From Planoprotostelium fungivorum (lineage: Eukaryota > Evosea > Variosea > Cavosteliida > Cavosteliaceae), in NCBI GenBank assembly GCA_003024175.1, contig MDYQ01000106.1, positions 1-64,000 on the forward strand: a stretch of 64,000 nucleotides of DNA, given 5' to 3'. This document shows positions 23,716 to 36,414 of this stretch, one piece after another. The position numbers and the translations under genes are program-made. Below the pieces are notes generated by a model. The model worked only from the letters and a program-made list of their open reading frames with translations. It had not been told where the DNA came from and ran no database searches. The stretch's first letter is position 1, and every line of letters starts with the position of its first letter.

Positions 23716-25544
23716 TTATTTCTTGAAGCGACCCGAGATCTTGGGCAGAACCGTCGGTGGAGTCTTGCTTCCCTTACCCAGAGCTGATAGACGTCTCAGT
23801 CTCATGCGATGACGATCATGGTGACTCACGCGTCGTGTCAACAACAACCGGTGCTGCCTCTTCTTCACCTTCCGATTCGGACGATGACTCGTCTGAAGAA
23901 GAAGACTCAGATGAATCTGTGACGCGTTATTCCTTCTTCCGTTATATCACCATCCTCACCGTCCTCTTCTTCCACCTTCTTCTCTTCTACCTTTGGCTTA
24001 GGTGTGGCCTTTGGTGCTGCCTTGGTCTGTGGTGTCGCTGCTGTCTTAGTCTGTGGTGTCGCTGCTGCCTTGGTCTGTGGTGTCGCTGCTGCCTTGGGTG
24101 TGGCCTTTGGTACTGGCTTGGGTTGTGGTGCCGCAGCCTTGGGTGTGGCCTTTGGTGTTGGTGCTGGCTTTGGGACCTCCTCTTCCTCTGATTCAGACTC
24201 GGACTCGGATTCAGAAGACTCCTCGACATTGACTACTTCCTTCTTCTCTTCCTTCTTCTCTTCCTTCTTCTCTTCTTCCTTCTCTTCCTTCTTCTCTTCC
24301 TTCTTCTCCTCTTGGACAACGGTCTTCTTTGGTGCCTCCTTCACTGTCTTTGCCGGTGTTCCCTTGGCTGTCTTGACAGGTGTCTCCTTCACTGTCTTTG
24401 CAGATGCCTTTGCAGGTGTCTTGGGGACTGCCGCTGTCTTCTCGACCTTCTCTGACTGCACTTGTTCCTTCTTCTTCTCTTCCTCTCTCTTCTTCTCTTC
24501 CTCTTGTTTCTTCTTCTCTTCCTCTCTCTTCTTCTCCTCTTGTCTCTTCTTCTCTTCCTCTTGTTTCTTCTTCTCTTCCTCTTCCTTCTTCTTTTTCTCC
24601 TCCTCTATCTTTTTGCTCTTCTCTTCCTCTTCCTTCTTCTTCTGCTCCTCTTCCTTCTTCTTCTTCTGCTCCAAGTCCTTTTTCTTCTTCTCCTCCTTCT
24701 TTTTCTCCTCTTCTTTCTTCTTCTTCTCCTCTTCCTTCTTCTCTGCCTCTTTCTTTCTCTTCTCTTCTTCCTCCTTCTGTTTCTCCTCTGCCTTCTTCTT
24801 CTCCTCCTGCTCCTTCTCTTCAGCCTTCTTCTCTTCCTTCTTCTCTTCCTGCTTCTTACTCTCCGCAGCCTTCTTCTCGATCATTTTGTTCCTCCTCTCC
24901 TCTTGCTTCCTCTTTTTCTCTTCCTCCTTCTTCTTCTTCTCCTCCTCTATCTTCTTCTTCTCTTCCTCTGTCTTCTCCACTGCCTCTTGTTTCTTTGGTG
25001 TTGCCTTCTCCTTCACCTCTTGTTTCTTTGGCGTTCCCTTCTTTTCCACGGTCTCTTGTTTCACGGGTGTACCCTTCTTCTCCACGATGTCTTGTTTCTT
25101 GGGTGTCTTCTTTGGTGTCACCTTCTCAGCTGGCACTTGGTTGTTCTCCGTCTTCTTCTTCTTGGATGATTCGTCTTTGGGCTTGTCGCTCTCCAGTGGT
25201 CTCTTGTGTTGTGTCGTACTCTCCTACTCGCATTAGCATGGACATGATGGGGTTGTGATGATCACCTTGTGGATGACTGTGATCTCATCGTCAAACACGA
25301 GCGCATTTCTCGCCTGGAAATCAAGATCCAGATCTGCATTGGAGATCTGTAATCCACTGACTTGCACAGAAGTTTGGTAGAGCTTCTCGAAAGTCGATTC
25401 AATTTGTCTGGCTACCTGATGTAGGTCTTTCAGTGGATTGGCCGTGATCACCAATCGGTGGGGGCCGACTTGACAGAAGAGTCGGATGGAATCGCTGTCA
25501 TCTTCTCTCGCTCTCTTGTTGGGTGTCTTGGGTGGCATGTCCAA
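23716..25544 (-). CDS. Net1/Dnt1-like head plus Lys/Glu-rich protein
   Basis: The amino-terminal exon (25544-25246) gives a folded region of about 90 residues: IRLFCQVGPHRLVITANPL, then IESTFEKLYQTSVQVSGLQ and NADLDLDFQARNALVFDDEI. The pattern FxKLY-(x)n-LQ-(x)n-DLDxDF resembles the N-terminal domain shared by yeast Net1 and fission-yeast Dnt1, nucleolar scaffold proteins that bind Cdc14-type phosphatase; I rate this as plausible, not certain. Next come PKK-type motifs with TPKK/TPVK repeats, about 170 residues of almost pure K/E/R helix (probably a single charged alpha-helix), a second TPAKT/TPVKT block, an acidic serine tract (SSESESESESEEEE), and Ala/Pro/Lys/Thr repeats of the Nopp140 or histone H1 tail kind. 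Two small introns precede the tail SSESSSSDESSSESEGEEEA and the basic end PPTVLPKISGRFKK. A nucleolar or chromatin location is likely from composition. Confidence 0.75.
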
Positions 25545-26071
25545 TGAATGATGTGTCTTCTCGGGTCGTTCTCAAACGGGGAACTCTTTCTCAACCGTCA
25601 GTCTACATCGAGATTGAAATTCAAATTTCGTATTCCCACAGGATCACCTGTGTGGGAGAAGGATGAGCTCCAACGTCTGACGAGGTGAGCTGGTGTGACT
25701 GACACAGTGTGCCTTCTCTCGGAATGCAATCACAAAGTTGAAGATGATGGATGATCTATACTAGGAAGAGCTAGCTGAGAATAGACAGATGAAGAGAAGA
25801 CCGCAGTTCCTCCACATCATGATTCCTGATTGAAACAACGTCCGAGACGTAATTGTGTCGTTGTCGGTCACACAAAAGACTGAGGAGAAGGGCACAGAAG
25901 CGGTCGCTCTTGGCGATATGCTGAACATCCGTCTCGGATGTTGTTTAGTCAACGACGCTTGTCACGACAGCAGCAAGTTCTGCGTCTTTGGCCAATCCCA
26001 AGACATCAGCACATGTCCTCCTGTCCTCAGTGAAATAAAGAGGAGGAAAGATATGACAAAAAGGTTTATCT
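25545..26071. other. Intergenic region upstream of the Net1-like gene
   Basis: About 530 bases between a minus-strand start (25544) and the stop of the upstream minus-strand phosphatase gene. It has two modest open frames with no family resemblance. It should hold the promoter of the Net1-like gene and the 3' end of the phosphatase gene. Confidence 0.4.
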
Positions 26072-26687
<616 letters not shown>

Positions 26688-27026
26688 CTCGGTGATGTGA
26701 AATCTTGTTTCTGATCTGATGTCCGTTCCATATTTTCGAGGAAATTGAACATCGCATACAACTGCAGCAGTCTGAAGATGGTCATGAACCAATCACTCCC
26801 TCCTGCATCACCTCGAATAGATCTATAGAAGATCTGTCTGCGCGACAGTCACCTCCAGAGGCTACTATGTGGCTGACACCAATAAAAGACGTCAGAAGTT
26901 AAGGGGTCCGTCCAGCCATTGGATGTGGGCCTGTGAATATTGCACTCGTGGAAGCGCCCACTTATCCTGGACGTGGAGGCAGCAGCAACAGTGCCGGACT
27001 ATATTCATTCCACTGATTCCCACAAA
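26688..27026. other. Divergent intergenic region
   Basis: About 340 bases between the phosphatase start and the secreted-protein start, which point apart. I see no gene. There may be additional 5' exon sequence of the phosphatase near 26700-26790, where an open minus-strand frame continues upstream without an ATG. Confidence 0.4.
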
Positions 27027-27432
27027 ATGAAAACAGCTCTCTTCTTACTCTTATCCATCGTACTCTTTGCCTCGGCCACAGTTATCTGCAAGAACTGCAC
27101 TCCTGGTCTGTACGCAGACACTTGCCTTCGCGTCTCCCCAGGTACCTGTGCCACCGTCACAGACTGCAGAGGTTACCCTGTCGGCTCTGTTTACGTCAGT
27201 CCGGTGTGCCCTCATCCACATGAATGCGTCATCTGATCTCACACAGATCTCCAACATCTTGACGCCCGGATCTCTCCTCTATTACGCTAACTCGCTCAGC
27301 TGCCAGGGCGCTGCCTTCCCCTTCACCTGCGGCGTTCTTCCTGGAGGCTCTCTCGGCGGCACAGGTGTCTACATCCCGTGTGGAAACAACAACTATCCTG
27401 GCTACAGAAACTTTGCAGAGGAAACCGCATAA
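27027..27432 (+). CDS. Small secreted Cys-rich protein
   Basis: No family recognised. The ATG at 27027 opens a clear signal peptide, MKTALFLLLSIVLFASATV, with cleavage likely before or after the Val-Ile-Cys. The mature part reads CKNCTPGLYADTCLRVSPGT, CATVTDCRGYPVGS, then after a 66-base intron ISNILTPGSLLYYANSLSCQ, GAAFPFTCGVLPGGSLGGTG, VYIPCGNNNYPGYRNFAEET and stop at 27432. About 110 residues with eight cysteines, glycine- and tyrosine-rich, no membrane anchor. An extracellular matrix, spore-coat or cell-wall role would fit but is speculation. Its stop lies only 16 bases from the stop of the large converging gene, so the two transcripts must overlap at their 3' ends. Confidence 0.78.
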
Positions 27433-27448
27433 ACGCTTCATGTATTCA

Positions 27449-30400
27449 TCATCGCTTCCACTTTCGATATAGATGCAGCATGAGGCCCAACTGAGCGACC
27501 GCGAGGGAGGTTTTGAAGAGAGTCCAGGACGAGGGGACGTGAGAGTAGAACTGTTTGTCGACCGATAGCCTCTTTGGTGTCTTGTGGTTGTAGCTGGGCT
27601 CGTTCAAGAAAGATAAGTAGGACGTTTTGAGAGAAGTGGAGGACATGAATGGCCCCAAGAGTTTGAATAGGAGGACCAGGGTTCTAAGACACGTGTGCAT
27701 CACCTGCCGATCGTCATCACCCTCCATCTCGATGGCATGACTCACCCTCAATCGCATGACAAACTTTTCAAACTGTTCCGTCTTTCCAGCGGCATTTGTG
27801 ACAGCGTAGCTGTCCTTCCTCTCACTGAAGATGATCTTGTGTATGTTGGTGCTGATGAGGACATTAAAAACCGGCGTCACGTTCCTCATCCTCTGAAGGC
27901 CTCTGTGGATCACATCAAAGTGCATGGAAATCGATCCCAGATTGTACACGTCGATCATCATTCTACAGAGAGTCAGTCGAGATGAATGAAATGTGTTTCT
28001 GCTCGTTTCACCTGAGGTACATCTGAACGCCCAGATCCAATCCCTTCGCTCTGCGATCGACCCAGGCCGTAACGACCTGTCCACTGTTATACGTTACGTT
28101 ACGTACATTACGTACCTCATAGTCATCGGTACCGATGAAGTCGCCGATGCAATACCCCCGAATGGCCCCAGGTATCAGTTTCTTCAAGACAGCCTTGCTC
28201 TGATAGAACGAGATTTCAGCCACATTTCATCGAATGACAAGTCACCTGCTGATGAGAAATACCGCTGCCTCTTCTCAACGAGTCGATCGTGGTTACGTCG
28301 TTGGTCTCTATGACAACCATACCGGGGTAAGGATCTTGACCAAAGTGATTTCGCGAGTAACCAAATTCGGACGTCAGATCTTCTTCGTCTCCTATTACAT
28401 TTGAGTCTCTCATGGTGATCAAGCGGATGTGTTGATGATGATGTGATGAGATCGTGCGGCGACGGTGATCTTGTGATGATCGAGTGTTGATGGATGATGA
28501 CCGTCACCTTCTTGTCTGGGACGAACAAAATTCAAGAAGGCCTGTAGATTCTCCTCCGCTGGTCTTCTACCTCTGTCTCTCCACACGAAATCTTCGTTGA
28601 TGTAGATCCATTTCATCAGTTCCTCTTGTGCTCCCAGATCCAAATCGATAAATCTGTATGACATGTCAGTGTCCATCATCTCATGATCACATCGTCACGA
28701 TCATCGATCATCGATGTGAACATGATGACATACCTCAATAGATGACACCGTTCGCTCATCGTCTTCTGCATGTCACATAACAACTTTGGTAAACTACAAC
28801 CAGTCAATCCCACACCTTCTCCACGTCTTTCACCCTTGTGTCATCTGTGGTCTGGCTCGCTGCACTGTCCTTCTATTCTTCTTGTAGAAGGCAGGCAGAG
28901 CTGATTCCCACCATTTCTCCACAAACTCCTCCTCTTTGTCTGGCGCCGGAGGCTGTACGTTCGTTACGTGCGCACCAGATCATCGTACTCACGATCAGAG
29001 CTTCAGACAGGGAGCGACTGCGTTGTAGTTTGACGGGTTTCGCTGCATCTGTGGGTCTTCTGGCGGCTTGGATCGCGACTTCCACGTGAGATTTCAATTC
29101 GTAAAAATGGGTCGGATTATTCCTCAATAATTCCTCCGGTGATATCTGTGAACATGTTAATGCTCGGTTGATATCGTGAATAAAATGAGATAAAAGTGAT
29201 AAAGGGTACCTGATACAATTCCAAGAAACGATCGCGGATGACACGTACGATTCTCTTCAATATCTCTGATTTCTCTTGTTCGGATAATCTTTGTTCCGGT
29301 GAATGTCTCTTGTTCCATTGGTCTAAATCGAATCCGAGGTTCAATAGATCTGATCTTAGATCAATACCTGTCGATCTACAACGAGACAGTGACTCACCCG
29401 TGTCCCAAATTCCATCCTTGACGTACGTTTGTACGTATCGTAATAAATATTTTCCCAGGACTTTGATCTGCATACGTGAGCGTATGTTACATATGATATC
29501 ATACCTTCTGTGGGTCCTCCAGAGTCAATCTCTGTATGACATCCAACATGATCGTTCCCGCCAAATCCTTCACAGGTTTAACAGTTTTCTGCGACTTTTC
29601 TGGTATGGCCATATCCATACTCGTCGTCAGCTTCTGCTCCATGTTCGAATCTTCCGCGAAAGTTCAGAGAACGTTCCTCGAATTTTCTCACCTCCGTCCT
29701 CCTCGGCTAGTTGTAGATTGGCCAGGTTCTCTTCGTTCAGTATGACGTCACCCTCTTTGATTTCTACGGGTCTGATATCATAGTAACTCTCCATTCCATA
29801 TTCCGCGAAGAAATCGTCCCTTTTTACGCGTCAGATCAATCTACAACGATGTAGTCACTTGAGAGTGATCTGACTGATCGTCATCTCTTCATCGATCGCG
29901 TCTACCAATTTCGTGTACATCTTCACGTTGGGGAAATTTCTCGGAAATAGGATGGCCGGTACGTAATGAGACGTAATGAGTGCGGAGAAGAACTGTAACC
30001 AGGCGACCGAAGTATCGTTTGGATGTCCGTTGCTGTAGATCTTGAACACAAACATTCCCTGGTCAGTCAATATCGCCTCCGCATTCTCGATCTCCAGCCC
30101 CATCGTTCCTGGACCGTTCAGCGAGAGAAAAAAAGATGCCACCGGCGGGATTCGATGTCTCACCCTTCTTCCCCTTCTCACGGCTCTCTTCAAAGAGACT
30201 GATCATGACTACGTTTGATTTGAGGGCGATCTCGAGAGGTTTCTCTGCGTGATCTCCATTCGGGGCGTAGCAGCCGACAATGTTCGACGAGCAGCACGAG
30301 GCCGTCGAGAAGAATTTGTTATTCATTCTCACCCAGTATCTCTTCTTCTCGTGACTACGGTTCGACTGAAGAGGTGAGGGAGAGTCCATCTACAACGCGC

Positions 30401-33400
30401 CTCTCACCTCGGTCGATTTTTCGGTATTATATTTCTCGTCCAGATCGGCCTCCTGATGTAGTGAGTAGGGAGTGAGATTGTCTTCTCACTTTCGATAAGA
30501 TGTCCCATTTACGATTGTTCATGACGTTCTTCCTCGGGTGACCCTCGAGACTCTTCTCCAAGAGTCTGACGACGATGGCCCTAAGCAAGGGTCAGACGTT
30601 CAGAGAAAGAGTGCGTCACCTTCTCTGCTTGAGGTCTTGTACGCTGAGAGTCAATCGATGGTCGCACCCGGTTCCAAATATTTGTGCTGCCGGGGTGTCC
30701 ACCTCCTTGATCTGTCCATCGTCATGACGTCATACTCGTACGTATGACATCTCACCTTGACGCTCTCGATGGTCAGATTCTTCAGTAGATCTGAATATTC
30801 AGAGAACAGACTGGCCAGATTGGATCTGTAGTTCTCATCGATATCTCTCACATCTTCTATCTCCACCTGTCATCGCACGTTATTCCATCGAAATTTCACA
30901 TCACGCCGAAAACTCGTGGAAATCTGGCGGGTGACTCACTTTGATGTACAGATCTCGGTCCCAGAAATTAGGATGATAACCGATGGAGATGAGATGGTCT
31001 CTGATCTCCACATTCTTCGGTCTCGCCGCGACGAAATCGTCGAGAGATTTCATTCTCCATCTGAGTCTATTTTTAGCCGGTCCATCCGGTGGTACCAACT
31101 GTACAATGTCGATCGTCTCGCTCGAGTTGTAGACGAACCACCTCTAAAAAGTGTTGCACGGCTGATATGGTCTCTCTTCTGATGGGTTCGTAGCGTGAAC
31201 ATTCTTCAAATGTTTTCAATCGTCTGCCGATCGAGTGAAGAGTCTCCATCACTTGTGCGTCTCCTCGCACCTTGGAAATAGTAAAAAAAGTGACGCCTTT
31301 GGGTTTCGAAATCGAGGCACTCACGTCAGGGGGAAAACAATCTGACAGCATCCGGGAGGCATCTGCATTCTCCTGGTTGATCTGGTCGTTGTAGAGGATG
31401 CGAACGAGAGACACTCTTCCTATGTCATCCATCCTCTTCTTCTGTCTGTTCCTGTCGAACGAGTTCTCCCTCAGATCTTCTTCTATGCCTCGGATGATGT
31501 TCTGAACGAGTCCCACCACCGCCGGATTACATTTCTGTGAGGTGATCGGTGAAAAAGGCGGGACATTTGAAATTTGAAATGCACCTGCAATTGCATGTTG
31601 ACGAGTTCGAACAAGAGGGGGAGGAGGCCCTTGAATTCTTTCTGAGATATGACACGCCTGATGTGTCGGTGAGATATCACATGTGAGGTGTTCACTCACT
31701 TGTGTTTGTCTCCACGATTCTCTCCGTAGTTGAGCATGAATTGTCTGATGATTTTGTACCTACCAACAGATGTCATTGGTTTATCCTTCGGAATGTATGG
31801 AGGATAGAAACAAAATAGAATAAATTACCTCTCGTGACATAATTCTTGGTTGCATATGGAATTGAACATTCTAGCGTGATCTCTCTCTCCTTTGCGGATA
31901 ACCTGCCAGAAGAGGATCTTCGACGCCTTTCTTGCGTTTCAATCGAATGAAACGATCTACAACGCTCACCTCAGGGTCGAAATTGGTCACGAAGAATTCG
32001 CAGGAATATTTGATGAAGATGAGGAGATTGTATGACCCTGCCGTGACGAATCTACCGGGCAACTCTCTCACACAGTCCAACAGCGACACCAGAGACTCTC
32101 TCTGTCTCTTCTCATTCTCTCCCTCCACGTCATCTGATGTGCCCGTGTGAGAACTGAAATTTCGAGTGGATTTCGATAAAAACTCACTGTCTCTGGGCTC
32201 GACGATGGATCGGTTGAGTTGGTTGTTGAAAGATTCGAGTGTGATGGGAATGCCATCAGATAAGAGGAGAGAGATGTCGTCGCCTTGATTGATCTGATTC
32301 TCCATGACATCGATGATGGTGCTGAGTAGATCACTCTGACAGGGAAGAGAGGGGAAGAATGTATCGGAGATCTGACCGATGCGTGTGTAGATCTATGTCA
32401 TGTGAGTGATGAACCTATGGATGATCGTGCGGATGATGTGATTACGATCAAGTGATTGACGATCATGTGATGTGATGGATGATGTGAACGAGAATGAGAG
32501 GGTGAATGAATGGATGTGAGACGATGACACACCAGAGGCAGGTAGAAGATCATCGCTTTGTAACGATTCAGACGATTCTTCACGGCATGATAACCGAATC
32601 GGAGGATCTTCCTGACCATCTCTATTTCTCTCTCGGGTTGCATGTACCATCCAGATAACTGTCCATCCTCAGCACAGAACGACGTTACGATAGCTCTGAT
32701 GATATGTACACGATAGAGAGGGCATGTAAATGACGAAAAGAAGCATCTGATGAGACGAAGAGAGAGAATTAAATCACCTCAAAGATACTCCTGGCCAGAT
32801 TTTCGGCAAAGAAAGCGCAGAGAGAGGGAGGAATGATGTTCCTCTGCTCGTTGAGAAAGATGTGACACAGTCGAACGACCCATTCGGTGATCTCTGCATC
32901 TCCCGATATCCTCAATCTACAACGAGTGTCAGATGTGACGAATGATGACGTCATACCCGACACATTTGGCGGGAAAATCTCTCACGGAGCGGATCGAAGC
33001 GTCTAATAAGCCTCTCGTGATGATGAGGCCACAGAGAGAAGCGTATTCAAAGAAAGCTCTGACAATCGATTCTGTCTGTCGTCAAACCTATGATATCACG
33101 TACGATGTCACGTGACTCACCTCTCTTGGCGAAGGGGAATTGAGACGAGATAGATGCCACTTCTCCTGTGAATCTGAAATTTCTTTAACATTTCGAAACA
33201 TGACGATGCGTTCACTTCATGAGATCATCCACGTAAGAAGCATCGTCGATGAATAGATCCGATCGATCTGATGCGTTGATGAACGCATCTACAACGGCGC
33301 ATTTTATGCCCAATTGTTCCACTGATTCGACCCCCTCGCTGTTCGATTTCAGGTGATATCACATGAGACATCATACGACTCACCTATAGAAGATACCGTC

Positions 33401-34936
33401 TATGGTGTGAAAGACAGAAGGCAAGGAGATTTCCATAAGTTTTCTTACTTTTCCTCCGTACAACAAGGAGATATCTTATCTCGTCAGTCTGGATATCACG
33501 TGTGATATTTCACCTGGCTTCTCCTCTCTCTCAATTGATGAGATGTTGACGATGGATACCGATAAGAGATCGAGCACCTAAGATTTCAATTTTCACCATG
33601 GACATAACTTCTCACCTTAGATAATAAGACTCTCGCATTGTGATCTTCACTACTTGCTCTCATATATAATGACAGGAGGTTTTGAAAAAACACGGAAAAT
33701 CCATCGGAAACTCCCTGAAATTTCGACATCAGATGGTAGAGTGCTATTTTCTCCTCACGAAGAGTTGGGCGGAGGTGAGACATCTCAAGAGGTTTCGAAA
33801 GACATCATAGGTCAAACTATCCATGGTGGCTGTCACGCACGCCACAGCATAATTGATGTCGCTCTGAGGATCTACAATCGTAAGTGACATCACATGAGAC
33901 ATCTTACTCTCACCTCTTTGGACGAGCTGTGATAGAAAAGCCCAACGATAGAACAGAGAGGACTGCAAATCATCAGAAAAGATGTCTGATCGTGAAAGTA
34001 TGATATCACTTGTTCCATCGGCTTGTCTGTCACATCTGTGATCCACTCTTTGACCTGAGTCGAGAGATGAGGAGATCGTCATCGTGATGATCATGATGAT
34101 CATCGTCACCTCTTTGTGGTGAGGTACTGCCCCTACACTCGAATTGAGAAGGTTCACGTGCATTTTGGCGGAAAATTGCTCTATCTGGGTGACGATGAGA
34201 GCAAGATCCAACTTGGCCTGGTCCGATAGTGAATTGTTGCCGCTGTTGCCCTGTTTTTATTCAGTTTTATTTCCACTTTGAATCCCACCGTTAAACTGGA
34301 TCGAACGATATCGGAGAGCTGTGCAGTGGCAACCTGAAGCGAGTTCAATTCTTTATTCTTTGATTCTAGTGTCACGCGTAGTGCGATGGCGCATGATGGA
34401 TATGGAGACTGAGGATATCTCACCTCCATGAACCACGTGGTCATGCTGTACACAGCCCACACTTCAGATGGACAGATTTGCCCCAAGTCATCGTTGTGAT
34501 CATCTTCTTTCGTCTGTTGTAAGAAGGGCATCACGTATCGATTATATACGCCGAACAAGGCATTGGAAGCTAAGCCAAATGTCTGAGGTGATGAGTCCCT
34601 GCGCTTGTTACGTCCCTCACCTGTTGTTCATTCTTCTCCGTTTCTCTCAGCAATCTCAACAGAAAATCACCTGAACGTATCAGTCTGCGTTGCCCGTCGA
34701 ATCATCTCACCCAATCGCAAGAGAATCCGAGGTTTTGTGATGATCGATCCTTCTCGATTGAAGGAAGCCTCTATCGTGCCGATCTTCCCAAGAGCTGGCT
34801 TGGATGTCGCGACACAATCGACACCCAAAAAGACGATGTCTAAATCGGTGGTGGGGAATTTGAGACCATCGGGAACACCGGATAGCGTGGTGAGGGAAGA
34901 GATGAACTCTGAATCTCTTAATTCTACCGCAGGCAT
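27449..34936 (-). CDS. Very large helical protein, family not recognised
   Basis: A run of about 35-40 minus-strand exons that I read as one gene. Start at 34936 (MPAVELRDSEFISSLTTLSG, then VPDGLKFPTTDLDIVFLG); stop at 27449 after LGLMLHLYRKWKR. Other readable segments are TFGLASNALFGVYNRYVMPF, AKLDLALIVTQIEQFSAKMH, SLVSLLDCVRELPGRFVTAG, a distinctive block ILTDQGMFVFKIYSNGHPND followed by TSVAWLQFFSALITSHYVPA, and the late segments LMKWIYINEDFVWRDRGRRP and TSYLSFLNEPSYNHKTPKRL. Mostly alpha-helical and leucine-rich, roughly 1,900-2,000 residues, no signal peptide, no zinc-finger, no ATPase motif and no RING, U-box or HECT signature that I can see. It could be a HEAT-like scaffold. It could also be two genes; I see no clear internal start-stop boundary. 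Introns here are often ATC/GAT-rich, and several carry the TCTACAACG word. Confidence 0.6.
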
Positions 34937-35122
34937 ATGCTGATCGAGTTACACCCACGATGGTGCGCCACTTTTTGTGAGTGTAAACGAGTCGAACCGT
35001 TAAAAGTCTATTAAATGGGTTTTAGCTCAACGCTTCCATATCATAAGCTTAGATCTGTCGTCTGCCTCTACCAACAAGAGTTGAGTACACGAACGCATGC
35101 GATCCCATCATTAGAGGGCTCT

Positions 35123-36264
35123 TTATTGATCGAGCAGAATGGCCCAAGTCTCGTCAGGATGATCCCACAAGAAGGCGTGATTCCATTTTCTCTTCACGAC
35201 CCTCTCTAATCTTCCCTCTCCCGCGTGATCCTCCGCCCAGATTCCGGCCATGGTGCACATGGGGACACTCTTTGTGCACCACAACCAAGTGATGGCAACG
35301 TCTCTCGACCATTGAGTCATGGAGCTGGAAGTCACTGGGAAGATGACACTCTTTGTCCAGCTTTCGGTGGCTTCGGTGTAGGGCGGATAGACGTGGAAGA
35401 ACGCAAATGGAAAGGTGTGGCTGCGGTGATGTTTCAATATTTCCTGTGAGATGAACGTCAGCCGTGCTCGTTCGTGTAAGATGACAGACGGTGAGAATCG
35501 GACATCTTACATCGGCATTAGGGTGGGGGGTCTCGCTGGACGAGTTCTGAGCCCAAAGAAGTCTTCCTTCACGGTCCGTCGGTATATCAGAGGGTCTCTC
35601 GAACGTCTGGATGCACCAACTCTTAAACCAGTTGGCCAAGTTGGGTAGATCTGAGAGTCTCTCCAGGACGGCGGAGGCTGGTTGACCAGTAATGAAGTCA
35701 GACGGAGGATCCAGGAAGACGAGACGACGGACTGCTTTGGAAATGGAGGACATGTGTTCAGGATGGAGGGTGGATGAATGGTGGAGTATACCCATGAGGA
35801 TAGTCACCCCCTGTCGGTGTCAGTCTCGGAGATGAATCGGATGAATACCATGGACCAACTGAGGAGGACAAGACTCTGAGGTTTGATATTGTTTCTGTCT
35901 ATCATGATGGAGATGAATTCGGCTATCTCCGCTGCTCTACGCTGACCGTATTCTGGTGAGTGATCGACGTGCAATAATTTCATGTCTAGTGGAGAGGGGG
36001 CTGAGCTACCATCGTAACCTCTCAAGTTGACTGCAATGACACGCGTATTGTGGGGCTTCTTCTTGATTAACTCGTCGAAACTTTCTAAGATTGTGAGTGG
36101 TATTACTACAAGTCAAATAGAAAGAAATAATGTCCTTCACCTTTCGTGAAGGTGTTACCGTGGATGGCAATGAAAGTATCGTGATCTCCATCACAGTGTC
36201 CTGAGTCAGTGTACTCAAAAGTAGGTTGGTCAGTGACTGACAGTGTCACCGTGTGAGTTTGCAT
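35123..36264 (-). CDS. LDAH-like alpha/beta hydrolase
   Basis: Alpha/beta-fold hydrolase; the arrangement resembles the lipid-droplet-associated hydrolase/epoxide-hydrolase group. From the ATG at 36264 (MQTHTVTLSVTDQPTFEYTD, SGHCDGDHDTFIAIHGNTFT) the oxyanion HGN motif is clear. After a 56-base intron: ESFDELIKKKPHNTRVIAVN and LRGYDGSSAPSPLD, the strand-4 NxRGYxxSS motif. The nucleophile elbow is split by an intron and joins as VLLSWSMGVTILMGILHH, i.e. S-W-S-M-G where the usual motif is GxSxG. Further on are RRLVFLDPPSDFITG and, near the end, KWNHAFLWDHPDETWAILLD with candidate catalytic His in NHAFLWDHP. An acid in the VFLDPPSD or a later turn completes the triad. A soluble cytosolic or lipid-droplet enzyme is likely; substrate unknown. 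It is divergent from the RPGRIP1L-like gene by about 150 bases. Confidence 0.75.
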
Positions 36265-36414
36265 GACGATGTCTGACTGCGTGGCTCCTCTAAAATTTTG
36301 GATATATTGGATAATAAATAGACGCGTGACAGGCAGAGACGAAACTACGGATTATTTTTACCCGCCATCACATATCCGCCTGCACAGTGATGGGTAGCGA
36401 GCCAACGATACAAC

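Noticed and set aside
24004-25258. Three long plus-strand open frames (Ser/Phe-rich, Leu-rich) opposite the Lys/Glu-rich gene
   Set aside because: They are reverse-complement shadows of GAR/GAA codon repeats; composition is monotonous and there are no introns, while the minus strand gives a sensible spliced protein.
28088-28116. ACGTTACGTTACGTACATTACGTAC run, considered as a regulatory site
   Set aside because: Lies in an intron of the large gene and looks like a simple short tandem repeat.
32398-32650. ATC/GAT trinucleotide tracts considered as a CRISPR-like or satellite array
   Set aside because: No regular repeat-spacer pattern; it is intron sequence of low complexity.
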